From: Mallotus nudiflorus
Taxonomy: Eukaryota > Streptophyta > Magnoliopsida > Malpighiales > Euphorbiaceae
Direction of reading: 5' to 3'
DNA length: 64,000 nt
NCBI GenBank assembly: GCA_947683625.1
Contig: CANTUR010000904.1
Span: 186,001 to 250,000 of the forward strand
Position 1 is the first letter of the stretch, and every line of letters starts with the position of its first letter. The notes under the pieces were generated by a model that saw nothing but the letters and a program-made list of their open reading frames with translations, had not been told where the DNA came from and ran no database searches. Both the position numbers and the translations under genes were made by a program. Below are positions 24,596-35,796 of this stretch, one piece after another.

Positions 24596-25619
24596 AAAAG
24601 AATTGTCACATTAGTTTATTTTTAACATAATGATTAGATTTAATAACTAAATAGATTATTATGTTATACATGTTTGTTGTTTTATGCATGGTGCATAGCA
24701 TGGCCCTCAGACCAATGTGATTGGATTTTATTTTTATGGGTTGTAATTTTAAATACGGCCTGCGAGTCGTTTTTGTTTTGTTGTATTTATTTTATTAGAA
24801 AAGTGTAGAATAAATTACAACAATTTTTGTAAATCAAGACCCATGGTGCAATTCAAGTTGGAGGCCCAGGATGGAGATCCAAGGTGGGAACCAAAAGGGA
24901 GATCCATGGTAGAAGATGGAGATCCAAGTTGGAGGCTCAATTTGTAATTGTAATATTACCTAGGTTTGACCATTGATCTTCATATTGGCTTATGAAGATC
25001 AACTTAGATTTGGGCCATGCTATGTTACATTTATTTATTTGTTGTTATGTATGCGATGCCATGTGATGCCATGTATGTGATGCCATATGATGCCATGCAA
25101 TACAACATAACAATAATTGAATACGATTAAATAAAAATGAACCCTCATTTAATATTAAGTCATTATAATGCCTTCCATAAGTTCAACACTTGTCAAGTCT
25201 TAGATTATTATATATGAGCCTGCCAAAGCAGGGTGTATAAATTTTATCTGGGGAAGGCAAGTTGGATAATGGTGCTATCCAAACGTTTGATATGGTTTGA
25301 CTTAACTAGGTTATCAAAATGGTTTTGGACCTAGGGCATTAGATGGGATTTTTAGCCATGACATGTGATGTCAAATCCCATACCATCCAAGAGTTACATG
25401 AGATGTAATTGATAAGAGTTATCTACCTAAATAACCATATTTTAGGTCATGAGCCAAAGCTCACTTAAAGTATGGTGAAATATGGATCTTGGCCCACTAA
25501 AATTTCTAAAATTAACTTAGAGGGTTATTGATTTGAGTAAATTTAGTGGGAGTTTTTATTATGCCTTATAAATATTTAATAAAATATTGAATGGACTTTG
25601 CATATATTTGTTGTAGATA

Positions 25620-28600
25620 ATGACTTCAAACACTACACCTACCATGTCACTGCGATCGATCCTTGAGAAGGATAAGCTCAATGGGACTAATTTTCTTGAC
25701 TGGTACAGAAACCTAAGAATTGTTCTTAGGCATGAGAGAAAGGAATACATCCTTGATCAACCCATCCCTGAGGAACCAGCTGCCAATGCTCCTAGAGCAC
25801 AAAAGGATGCTTATACCAAGCATCTCAATGATTCTACTGATGTCACTTGTGTCATGCTTGGATGTATGGAATCTGAGCTGCAAAAGCAACTGATGGAAAT
25901 GGAGGCTTATACTATGATAGGCCATCTCAAGGAAATGTTCCAAGAGAAAGCTAGAATTGAAAGGTTCAATACCATCAGGGCATTGCTTTCTTGCAAGCTG
26001 ACTACTGGCGGCTCTGTCAGTCCTCATGTTCTCAAGATGAAGGGTCATCTTGATCACTTGGACAAGCTTGGTCTCAATATTGAACAAGAACTGGCTGTGG
26101 ATATTATTCTCCAATCTTTGCCTGAAGCTTATGATAGCTTCATTATGAATTTCAATATGCATAGTATGGAGAAGACTGTTTCAGAGTTGCATGGGATGCT
26201 GAAAACTGCTGAAAAGAACATCAAGAGTAACACCAAGGATGTTCTCATGGTCAATAAGGGAAAGGGGATGAAAAGGGTTGGAAAGGGAAAGGGCAAGGTC
26301 TTTAAAAGCTTTCAGAAGCCCAAGCCAAAGCCCAAGCCCAAATCCAAAGCTGAACCCAAAGCAAAGGAAGGAATCTGTTTTTTCTGTAATGAGCCAGGCC
26401 ATTGGAAAAGAAATTGCAGGCTCTATTTGGATGATCTGAAGAAGAAAAAGGGTGGTGAGACTACCTCTTCAGGTATTCATGTTATAGAATTAAATTTATC
26501 TGCTTCTGGTTCTGATTCTTGGGTATTAGATACTGGATCAGGATCTCACATTTGTACAAATGTGCAGGGTCTAAAAAGGAGTAGATCATTGGCAAGAGGC
26601 GAAGTGTACTTACGAGTTGGCAATGGAGCAAGAGTTGCTGCTTTAGCTGTAGGAACTTATGAGTTACCTTTGCCTAGTGGACTTATTTTATCTTTAGAAA
26701 GTTGTTATTATGTACCTACTTTGTGTAGGAATATTATTTCTGTTTCTTGTTTGGACAAGAAAGGATTTGAATTTATTATTAAGAATAATAAATGCAGTAT
26801 TTATCACGATAACATTTTCTATGGATATGCTCCATGCACTAGTGGACTCTATGTTTTAGATGCCGAAGACACTAATGAAATGCCAATCTATAACGTTGAT
26901 ACAAAGAAGTCTAAATCTAATGATTTAAACTTCACCTACCTCTGGCATTGTCGTTTAGGCCATATAAATCAGAAACGCATTTCAAAGCTACACCAAAATG
27001 GGCTTTTAAATTCATTTGATTATGAATCATTTGATACATGTGAATCTTGTTTACTTGGAAAAATGACTAAAACACCTTTTACTGGACAAAGTGAGAGGGC
27101 TAATGACTTATTGGGCCTAATACATTCTGATGTATGTGGACCATTAAGCTCAACTGCTAGAGGAGGTTTTCAATACTTCATAACTTTCACAGATGATTTT
27201 AGTAGATATGGTTATCTCTATCTAATGAAACATAAATCTGAATCTTTTGAAAAGTTCAAAATTTTCAAGAATGAAGTACAAAATCAACTTGGTAAAAATA
27301 TTAAAACACTAAGATCTGATCGAGGTGGTGAATATTTAAACCAAGAATTTACAGATCATCTTAGAGATTGTGGGATTGTTTCACAATTGACTCCTCCAGG
27401 TACACCACAATGGAATGGTGTGTCTGAACGTAGAAATCGAACTCTATTGGATATGGTTCGATCTATGATGAGTCAATCTGATCTTCCAATCTCTTTTTGG
27501 GGATATGCTTTAGAAACTGCTGCATTCATTTTGAATAGAGTTCCATCAAAGGCAGTTGAAAAGACACCATATGAGAAATGGACTGGAAAAACTCCTAGTT
27601 TGTCTTTTCTTAAGATTTGGGGTTGTGATGCTTTTGTGAAACGTCAAATGTCAGATAAACTAGCACCCAAATCTAATAAATGCCTTTTTGTGGGATATCC
27701 TAAAGAAACTAAAGGATATTACTTCTACAATGCATCTGAGAACAAAGTGTTTGTGTCTCGGAATGGTGTATTTTTGGAAAAAGAGTTTATTTCCAAAGGA
27801 ACCAGTGGGAGCACAGTGCAACTTGAAGAAATTCAAGGCCCACAAAATTGCATTGTACATGATATGGAACCGCAGCTGAATCAACAAGAAGTTGTTGAGC
27901 CTGCACAAGTACCAGAAGGCCCAAGGAGGTCTGATAGGACACGTCAAATCCCCATGAGATATGGATTTCTCATAACTAGTGATTATGATGTGTTAATTGT
28001 GGATCAAAATGAGCCCACATCCTATCAGGAGGCCATAAATAGTCTTGACTCTGAGAAATGGCTTGAAGCCATGAGATCAGAAATGCAATCCATGTATGAT
28101 AATCAAGTATGGACCTTGATTGACCCAAATGATGGTTTAAAAACTATTGGGTGCAAATGGGTTTTCAAAAAGAAAATCGACATGGATGGCAATGTGCATA
28201 CCTTTAAGGCAAGACTGGTTGCAAAAGGTTTCAAACAAACACATGGTATAGACTATGATGAAACCTTTTCACCAGTGGCTATGCTAAAATCTATTCGAAT
28301 TCTCCTTGCCATAGCTGCATACTATGATTATGAAATATGGCAAATGGACGTCAAAACAGCATTTCTTAATGGAAATTTACTTGAGGATGTGTACATGACA
28401 CAACCAGAGGGTTTTGTTAGTCCTGAGAATTCTGGAAAGGTATGCAAGCTTCAAAGATCCATTTATGGATTGAAGCAAGCATCTCGGAGTTGGAATCTTC
28501 GTTTTGATGAAGCAGTCAAAGAATTTGGCTTCATTAAAAATGATGATGAACCTTGTGTATACAAGAAAGTTAGTGGGAGTGCTATTGTGTTTTTAGTGTT

Positions 28601-29594
28601 GTATGTGGATGACATACTACTCATTGGAAATGATATCCCTATTTTACAAAATGTTAAATCATGGTTAGGGAATTGTTTCTCAATGAAAGACTTAGGTGAA
28701 GCTGCTTATATATTAGGCATCAAGATCTATAGAGATAGATCTAAAAGGCTTATTGCCCTAAGTCAAAGCACTTATATTGATAAGGTATTGAACAGGTTTA
28801 ATATGCAAGATTCCAAAAGAGGATTCTTGCCAATGTCACATGGCATTAGTCTCAGTAAGACTCAGTGTCCTATGACACAAGATGAGCGAGACCGCATGAG
28901 TAAGATTCCATATGCTTCTGCTATTGGATCTATCATGTATGCAATGTTATGTACTCGACCTGATATTTCATATGCCTTAAGCACAACGAGCAGATACCAA
29001 TCAGACCCAGGTGAAAGTCACTGGACAGCAGTCAAAAATATCCTTAAGTACTTGAGAAGAACTAAGGATGCATTTTTACTGTATGGTGGTCAGGAAGATG
29101 AGCTAGTTGTAAATGGTTACACAGATGCCAGCTTCCAAACTGACAAGGATGATTTTCGATCACAGTCCGGATATGTGTTTTGTTTGAATGGAGGTGCAGT
29201 GAGTTGGAGGAGTTCCAAGCAAGACACTGTTGCTGATTCTACAACAGAAGCTGAGTACATAGCTGCCTCAGAAGCAGCTAAGGAAGCTGTTTGGATTAAG
29301 AAGTTCATAACTGGACTAGGTGTTATTCCTAGTATATCAGATCCAGTGAACTTATATTGTGACAATAATGGAGCTATAGCCCAAGCTAAGGAGCCCAGAT
29401 CACATCAGAGATCCAAACACATACTCAGGCGTTATCATCTTATTCGAGAAATTATTGAGAGAGGAGACGTCAAGATATGCAGAGTACCTACAAATGATAA
29501 TGTTGCTGATCCACTGACTAAGCCTCTTCCACAGCCTAAACATGAGAGTCATACTAGGTCCATGGGTATACGATACGATGTTGATTGGGCCTAG
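25620..29594 (+). CDS. C gag-pol polyprotein (Ty1/copia), intact
   Basis: A single 1324-residue frame starting at ATG 25620. Order is copia type. Gag occupies about 1-250 (LNGTNFLDWYRNLRIVLRHE near the N terminus), then a Lys/Pro-rich linker. The CCHC zinc knuckle starts at C253 (CFFCNEPGHWKRNC), and the protease active site is D304-T-G. The GAG-pre-integrase block begins at about 440 (LWHCRLGH). Integrase has D504, D567 and E603 (35 residues between the last two). RT has YVDD at 995-998. RNase H has D1169, E1210 and D1248. All key residues are present and there is no break, so it may be competent. It should make virus-like particles and copy its own RNA into DNA for integration. The stop lies 3 nt before the polypurine tract. 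Confidence 0.96.
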   Translation: MTSNTTPTMSLRSILEKDKLNGTNFLDWYRNLRIVLRHERKEYILDQPIPEEPAANAPRAQKDAYTKHLNDSTDVTCVMLGCMESELQKQLMEMEAYTMIGHLKEMFQEKARIERFNTIRALLSCKLTTGGSVSPHVLKMKGHLDHLDKLGLNIEQELAVDIILQSLPEAYDSFIMNFNMHSMEKTVSELHGMLKTAEKNIKSNTKDVLMVNKGKGMKRVGKGKGKVFKSFQKPKPKPKPKSKAEPKAKEGICFFCNEPGHWKRNCRLYLDDLKKKKGGETTSSGIHVIELNLSASGSDSWVLDTGSGSHICTNVQGLKRSRSLARGEVYLRVGNGARVAALAVGTYELPLPSGLILSLESCYYVPTLCRNIISVSCLDKKGFEFIIKNNKCSIYHDNIFYGYAPCTSGLYVLDAEDTNEMPIYNVDTKKSKSNDLNFTYLWHCRLGHINQKRISKLHQNGLLNSFDYESFDTCESCLLGKMTKTPFTGQSERANDLLGLIHSDVCGPLSSTARGGFQYFITFTDDFSRYGYLYLMKHKSESFEKFKIFKNEVQNQLGKNIKTLRSDRGGEYLNQEFTDHLRDCGIVSQLTPPGTPQWNGVSERRNRTLLDMVRSMMSQSDLPISFWGYALETAAFILNRVPSKAVEKTPYEKWTGKTPSLSFLKIWGCDAFVKRQMSDKLAPKSNKCLFVGYPKETKGYYFYNASENKVFVSRNGVFLEKEFISKGTSGSTVQLEEIQGPQNCIVHDMEPQLNQQEVVEPAQVPEGPRRSDRTRQIPMRYGFLITSDYDVLIVDQNEPTSYQEAINSLDSEKWLEAMRSEMQSMYDNQVWTLIDPNDGLKTIGCKWVFKKKIDMDGNVHTFKARLVAKGFKQTHGIDYDETFSPVAMLKSIRILLAIAAYYDYEIWQMDVKTAFLNGNLLEDVYMTQPEGFVSPENSGKVCKLQRSIYGLKQASRSWNLRFDEAVKEFGFIKNDDEPCVYKKVSGSAIVFLVLYVDDILLIGNDIPILQNVKSWLGNCFSMKDLGEAAYILGIKIYRDRSKRLIALSQSTYIDKVLNRFNMQDSKRGFLPMSHGISLSKTQCPMTQDERDRMSKIPYASAIGSIMYAMLCTRPDISYALSTTSRYQSDPGESHWTAVKNILKYLRRTKDAFLLYGGQEDELVVNGYTDASFQTDKDDFRSQSGYVFCLNGGAVSWRSSKQDTVADSTTEAEYIAASEAAKEAVWIKKFITGLGVIPSISDPVNLYCDNNGAIAQAKEPRSHQRSKHILRRYHLIREIIERGDVKICRVPTNDNVADPLTKPLPQPKHESHTRSMGIRYDVDWA

Positions 29595-29597
29595 TGC

Positions 29598-29608
29598 AAG
29601 TGGGAGAT
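29598..29608 (+). other. C polypurine tract
   Basis: AAGTGGGAGAT directly before the 3' LTR start TGTTAG at 29609; the plus-strand primer site. Confidence 0.9.
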
Positions 29609-31152
29609 TGTTAGTGATATGCACTAGGTCAATCATTTGTGATTATGTATTGACTTTATTATTTTATTAATAAAGAGGTATTATATTATCATTTGATTTT
29701 ATGATAATTACATGAATGGTTAATTCTTACTAAGGCCATCAAGTATGTGACTTGATAGTAAAACCCTTAGATTAAAATAAGAGTTCTATTCTAATTATCC
29801 CTAGCCATTTATTCATTATATGAATATTAAAGTATTAAGGCTAGTATGATGTTGACTGATGGTTATGTTTTACTAATCATAAATATGAGATATTAAGTCA
29901 ACTCATAGGTACATGATGAGAGATCATGTACTGGATTGACCCACTATGAGAATACTACATAGATTATTGTCATAAGTATTTCTTATCACAGTAATTTTAT
30001 TTCGGTCCTTTGACCTTGAAATCATCATGGATTTCTACATAGCTATTTTATGTTTTGACACATTCTAACATTGTCTTTAACCGGATGATTAAAAGAATGT
30101 TGTTGGATATAAAATTAGTTATGTGAGGAATGTGAGTGATTTAGAAGGAATTTATCCCTCATTAATATGAGAAAGATATCTAGAGGCCCCTTGATGAGAT
30201 AGACTGAATGAAAATGCATGGCCATGCTGAAATGAATTGATAAAGAGTTATCATTTTCAGTCTACTTGGAATCAAGTCATAATATTGAACTATATAAGGA
30301 TGACATTCTATGCCTTATGTTCAATTAAGATATCATGAGATAAAGGGACAATAAAATTCACTGTAATTAGGTTATGTCGGATTATTGACTTCACATGACT
30401 TGGGTAGTCATAATGTCTTGCTAGAGGCCACTTATGACTTGTAGGCCTAAATAGAGATTTAGGCCCACTGCCAATGTTATGTGAACCTACAGGGTCACAC
30501 ACTTAGAACAAGCCCAAAACGGATATGGGTTTAATAAGCCCAAAATAAACTCTGTGGAAATAAATAATTAAAGTGTTTTATTTATTTATTTATTTGTTTA
30601 TTTATTTAAGATAAATGTTATTTTAAATAAATAAATAAGATATTATTTTTGATTTGTTTTTAAACAAAATCAGAATATAATAAATGGAAAATTACCAAAA
30701 GGTTATTGGTAAGTGAAACCCTAACTTGGAGTCTATAAATATGTTATATTCTCTAGGGTTTCACACACTTGTTTTTGCCTCCAAATTCGTTTTCTTTCCT
30801 CTTAGAAAACAAAGACAGAGTTTTCCTTTTTGTTCTTGATTTGTAAGACAGTCAAGAGGTTGCTAGCACACACACTCAAATTCGTTTTGTGAAGGGCTGT
30901 TCGTGTGGATACCTATAGAGGACGCATCCTTTTGGAGACGTCTTGATCCGAACAACCAAGCCAAAAAGCTCGAGGTAAGGTGTCACCGGTGTGAACCTCC
31001 TCTCACCCTTCCAGAGAATCTTGCCTCTTCTGCGTTTTGGTAAGATTATTAAAACCCTAGATTTAATCAATTAGTCGAATTACATGGATCCTGGCTTGGG
31101 AACGTGATAAAATTTTAATTTTTCCGCTGCGTTTGCATCACGGAACCCAACA
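29609..31152 (+). repeat. C 3' LTR (full length, 1544 bp)
   Basis: TGTTAG...CCCAACA, with near-perfect terminal inverted ends. It contains the 139-bp U3 start missing from the 5' LTR. Followed by ATGA (31153-31156) and then B's protease. Confidence 0.95.
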
Positions 31153-31156
31153 ATGA

Positions 31157-32004
31157 TGACAGTACCAGGATGTGGAGGGAACATTTCAGGCTTTGGTTAA
31201 AACAGGGCCTGTAGAGTCAACTATTGAATTTACTATACTGGACATCCATGTTACCTATGCCCTGCTATTGGGAAGGCTGTGGTTTCATGCCCTGGGAGGA
31301 GTACCTTCAACAATGCACCAGAAAATAAAATTCCCTCATAAAGAAGATGTCGTAATAATAGAAGCTAGAACCAATATAGTTGTGGCAGCCATACTTGATA
31401 AACAGAAGCAAGTGTGTGTTCTGCCTGGTTTCCAAGTTGCTGGAATATTTAATGAGATGGATCCCAGGGTTGCAAAAATGATGGAAAGCATGAATTATCG
31501 ACCTGGACAAGGGCTCGGGAAGAATGAACAAGGAAGTCCTAGGCCCCTGAACATTAAAACCCAGGACCATACGAAGGGTTTGGGATATACTGAGGCAGGA
31601 TAAGCTAGTAGAAGAGCAAAGAACAAGGAGAAAGCAAAAAGAAATAAGCCCTTGGGAAGGATTGGACCACTAAGTGAGAACTTCATCAAGCCAAGGGAGG
31701 GCAAGTATTATCTGGGCACCAAAGAATCTATTAACGTGGCTGGAAAGGATATCCCTGGGTTTGAGATCTTCAAGGAGTAGATTGTGGAAAGCCTAGTGGC
31801 CAGTAACAAAAAGGAAGTCATGAAGCAAATAACTGAAAGGATGGGTGATGATGTTGTTGAGGAGCTGCTGTGTCTGCCACTTGAGGAGGAACCACCCCAG
31901 GACTTAGCTACTATCATTAGTGATAGTTTTATTGATGTTTTTTTTATGAAGAAACTGACGTAATAACATCCGGTCTTTATGCAGACGAAGATGTTGTTTT
32001 TCTT
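31157..32004 (+). pseudogene. B protease C-terminal part, G-patch-like domain and linker
   Basis: The protease resumes with FQALVKTGPVEST and the end block LLLGRLWFHALGGVPST. At about 31460-31600 a G-patch-like motif follows: MNYRPGQGLGKNEQGSPR, then KGLGYTEAG. A basic stretch and a linker related to A's 10619-11160 come next. A TAA after TEAG (31601-31603), a TAG near 31778 and frame changes break it. Confidence 0.75.
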
Positions 32005-33575
32005 ATGGTCAATGGCATGAATGCTGGTTTTGCTTACTTGTGTGATGTGCATTATAATTTTGATCAATCATGCATGTTTGACATTAAATCAATTCAATTT
32101 TATTCATTTAACATGGGCACTAATGATAATCCAAAGAACATTTCTATATCACATGATGTAACTCCTAAAGAGAGAAAAAATTTTGAGAGAATATTAACAA
32201 AAAGAAAGGTAGTATCACTTGGACTTATGAAGACATGCCAAGTTTGGATAGGGAAATAGTAGAGCATCACATTCTAACTCATCCAAAAACCAATCTGGTT
32301 AAGCAAAAATTGCACAGATTAAGACCAGAATGGATAGAAAAGATAAGGGAGGAAATTGCTAAGCAAATACAGGCTAACTTCCTAGAAGTAGTAGATTACC
32401 CTCAATGGCTAGCAAATATAGTACATGTTCCTAAAAATGATGGCAAAGTACAGATGTGTGTAGATTTTAGGGATCTGAACAAAGCCTATCCAAAGGATGA
32501 CTTCCTGTTACCTCATATTGATGTAATAGTGGATAGTGTTGTAGCAAATGCAATGTATTCTTTTATGGATATATTTTCTAGGTACAACCAGATAATAATG
32601 GCAATCATGGATAAGATTAAGATAGCTTTGATCATAGAATGGGGGACCTATTTTTACAAGGTGATGCCTTTCGGACTGAAGAATGCAGGTGCAATTTATT
32701 AAAGAGCCGCTACTGCACTTTTCCATGATATGATGCATAAGGAAGTTAAAGTGTATGTGGATGACATGATGGTCAAATCAGAGACAAGAGGAGGAAACTT
32801 TGACACCTTAGACAAGTTCTTAGCCCGAATCGAGAGGTACAACCTGAGACTCAATCCCAAAAAGTACATTTTTGGGGTTACTTCAGGGAAGTTGTTAGGG
32901 CATATAGTGAGCAATCGAGGAAGTGAAGTGGATCTGAATAAAGTGAAAGCCATCCAAGAAATGTTGGCACCAAAGATGGAGAAATAAGTAAGAGGATTGC
33001 TTGGCAGGTTACAGTACATTAGTAGGTTTATCATAAAACTCACTAACATTTATGATCCTATCTTTAAGCTCTTAAGGAAAGATCAACTGGTTAAGTGGAA
33101 TGATGATTGTCAGAAAGCTTTTGATAAGATCAAGGAGTATCTTGTTAATCCACCTTTTCTGAAACCACCTAGACATGGTAAGCCATTGGTTTTATACTTG
33201 GTTTTAAAAGAGGATGCAATGGGGGCAATGTTAGCATAAGAAGGGTCAGATGGAATAGAGCACGCAGTGTACTACTTGAGCAAGAAGTTTTTGCCGTACG
33301 AGGAAAAATATGATTTAGTAGAAAAGACATGTTTAATCATGATTTGGGCTATGAGGAAATTGAGGCATTATTTTCAATCTTATAGGGTTCAAGCTGTTTC
33401 AAGAATAGACCTTCTAAGGTATCTATTTCAAGCATCGGCTTTAACTGGAAAAATGTCTCGATGGTTGGTACTCCTAACTGAATTTGATATAGAGTACATT
33501 ACTATAAAGGTAATTAAAGGAAGAGCAATAGAAGAATTCTTAGCTCAAAAAGCGATCGAAGGTGAACAGTAGTGG
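32005..33575 (+). pseudogene. B reverse transcriptase and first RNase H relic
   Basis: Pre-RT linker with NPKNISISHDVTPKERKNFE, then RT from about 32235: DREIVEHH, QMCVDFRDLNKAYPKDD, FMDIFSRYNQI and YKVMPFGLKNA. The catalytic box at 32754-32765 keeps Tyr-Val-Asp-Asp. RT is followed by LLGRLQYISRFI and RNase H pieces with YYLSKKFLPYEEKY. Stops lie at 32700, 32985, 33237 and 33570. At the first, A has CAA, so this is a C-to-T change. A frame change near 32220 splits linker from RT. Confidence 0.85.
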
Positions 33576-33578
33576 AAT

Positions 33579-34133
33579 TTGGAGTTTCTAGATGAGAACT
33601 TAGCAGTTGTAGAGCACCGGGAGTGGAAACTTTACTTCGATGGAGCTGTAAACAACAAAGGAGCTAGATTGGGAGTGATTCTTGTTACACCAAAAGGAGA
33701 AACCATACCAATGGCAAAGAAACTGGATTTCAAGGTCACAAACAACATGGCTGAGTATGAAGCATGTATCTATGGAGTTGAGGCAGCTGTGGCAACTAGA
33801 GCAAAAGATTTGTTAGTTTATGGAGATTCAATGTTAGTCGTCAGTCAAGCTAATGAAGAATGGGAAGTAAAAGAGGAAAAGTTGAAGCCTTATATTTGCC
33901 ATTTGAAAGCCTTAATGAAGAATTTCACTAAATGTCTCTTTATCCATCTATCCAGAGACGATAATCATATGCCGGACGCACTAGCAACACTCTCTTCGAT
34001 ATCGAATAGTGCAACTGGGTTGGCTATAAAACCTTTAGTGACCATGAAGTCTAGAGCACCATGTAACGGGGGTAAGCAAATTATGAATGTTCAAATTGGG
34101 CCTAAAGAAAAGCCTTGGTTTTATGATGTCTAG
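33579..34133 (+). pseudogene. B second (archaeal-type) RNase H
   Basis: A 184-codon open piece: WKLYFDGAVNNKGARLGV, NNMAEYEACIYGVEAA, VYGDSMLVVSQ and a C-terminal HLSRDDNHMPDALATL. This gives the Asp-Glu-Asp-Asp set expected of an archaeal-type RNase H, the additional domain that defines Tat elements. It ends at a TAG (34131-34133) before integrase. Confidence 0.85.
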
Positions 34134-35360
34134 AGGTTCATTAAAAAAGGAATTTATCTAGATGAAGCAGTCTCAAAGGAAAGATATGCTCTTCGTGTTC
34201 TTGCACGTAAATATGCAAGTCATGATGGAGTTTTATATAAAAGAATGCCGAATAGGATGCAGCTTAGATGTCTCAAAAAAGATAAAGCTGAGGAGGTGAT
34301 GAAAGAAATTCATGCAGGAACATGCGATTCTCATATGAATGGGATGATATTAGCCAAGAATATACTCAGACAAGGGTATTACTGGATGACTATGGAAAAG
34401 GATTGTATTAGGACAGTAAGACAATGCCATCAGTGTCAGATCCACAGGAATCTTAATCACATGCCTCCAATAGTGTTGAATAGTTTATCATCCCCTTGGC
34501 CCTTTGCAGCATGGGGAATTGATATCATAAGAGAAATAAGATCGACAGCATCAAATGGGCATAAATATATAGTGGTGGCAATCCATTACTTCTCGAGATG
34601 GGTAGAAGCAGAATCTTTCAATAATGTGAAAGCAAAACAGATGGCATGATTCATCGAGAAGAACCTTATCTGTAGATATAGGGTTCTGCATCATATTGCG
34701 ATAGAAAACGTGGTTTAATTTCAAGCAGAAATAACATAGTTGTTACAAAAGTATGGGATTGAGCACTATAAATCTTCACCTTATCGCCATCAAGGTAATG
34801 GAGCAGTGGAAGCAGCTAATAAAAATGTCAAGAAAATCCTTTCTAAGATGGTTAAAACCTACAAGGATTGGTCTGAATATTTTCCTTTTGCCTTATGGGG
34901 ATATAGGACTACAGCTCGAACCGCCATAGGTCAAACACCGTTCTCATTGGTATATGGTTATGAGGCAGTTTTGCCCATAGAAATTGAGATTAAGTCCTTG
35001 AGAGTAGTCATGGAGGCTAAAATAAGTTAGAATGAATGGGCGCAGAAAAGATATGATCATCTAGGATCTCTAGATGAGAAAAGGATGGATACTTTATTCC
35101 ATACTCAGATATATCAGAGAAGGATAGCAAGGGCATTCAACAAGAAGGTTAAGCCTGGGAAGATCAAAGCTAGAGATATGGTGCTGAAACAGTCTAGAGT
35201 CATGGTGTTCGATCTGAGAGGTAAATTTAGACCGAATTGGGAAGGACCGTACTTGGTCAAATTGGTTTTACCTAAAGGAGCTGCTAAGATATCAGATCTT
35301 GAAGGGAATGAGTTTATGGAACGTCTTAATCTGGATTGCCTCAAGAAGTACTACCTGTAA
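34134..35360 (+). pseudogene. B integrase relic and pol C terminus
   Basis: Contains an HHCC-like zinc region (H.GTCDSHMNG...C.QCQIH, about 34300-34450), core WGIDIIREI with the first Asp, and a Glu in GNGAVEAANKN. The second catalytic Asp, present in A as VIDNG, reads Glu (IENVV) near 34705 and is followed by a stop. Further stops lie at 34647 and 35028. The C-terminal domain at 35085-35360 ends LKKYYL. No chromodomain. Confidence 0.82.
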
Positions 35361-35796
35361 AAAATATGAATAAAAGTAGAATAAAGAAAATAAAGTCCGC
35401 TGGCTAGAAAACCTAAAAAGGCTAGTCAGGCAAAAGTTAGGACATTCTTGCTGTTCAGAAAACCCGTAAAAGGCTGATAGGCAAAAGTTAGGGAAATAAA
35501 TAAAAAATAATGGTCCTGCTGATTAGAAAACCTGCAAAGGGATAATCAGGCAAAAATTAGGGAAATAAAATGTAAGCAGAAAATATTCAGTTAGAAAATC
35601 CGTGAGGACTAGCTGATAACAGGAGTTATGTCATGTGATGTATTAAATGTACTCATTTTGGCCCTAATTAATGAATGAAATTGAAATTGAAGTTTTGTTA
35701 AACTTTGCATATCCTTTTTTATTATAAAGCATAAGTACTTGAAGGGATAACAAAACATAAAAAAGCCTAAAACTAGCTCTATAAGACCATTCTATC
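35361..35796 (+). repeat. B spacer with short GGCTAGTCAGG tandem repeats
   Basis: At least four decayed units of about 60-70 bp (about 35400-35620) share AAAACC..AAAGG.TAGTCAGG and CAAAAGTTAGGG. Related units occur in A (14617-14860) and inside the intron of the antisense DUF7745-like gene (36366-36475). Confidence 0.75.

Larger units (their letters stand above)
23467..25619 (+). other. C untranslated leader
   Basis: A 2.15-kb leader between primer site and gag with no supported ORF. It is AT-rich except for a GC-rich hairpin array (24470-24595). It holds a 113-bp direct duplication (23727-23839 and 23889-24001), short GGAGATCCAAG repeats at about 24870-24950, and GATGCCAT repeats at about 25056-25097. 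Confidence 0.8.
22049..31152 (+). mobile_element. Element C: intact, young Ty1/copia retrotransposon
   Basis: A 9.1-kb copia element with LTRs at 22049-23453 and 29609-31152, an initiator-Met primer site, a 2.1-kb leader, one complete 1324-codon gag-pol and a polypurine tract. I found no difference between the shared 1405 bp of its LTRs; both small LTR ORFs are identical in the two copies. This points to very recent insertion. The 5' LTR lacks the first 139 bp that the 3' LTR has. It sits in the sense direction in B's protease gene. The large LTRs and long leader suggest an Angela/TAR-like or related clade, but the clade is not certain. Confidence 0.95.

Noticed and set aside
24415..24625. 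Ala/Pro/Gly-rich ORFs on both strands
   Set aside because: They are caused by the GC hairpin repeat in C's untranslated leader; there is no start context and no homology.
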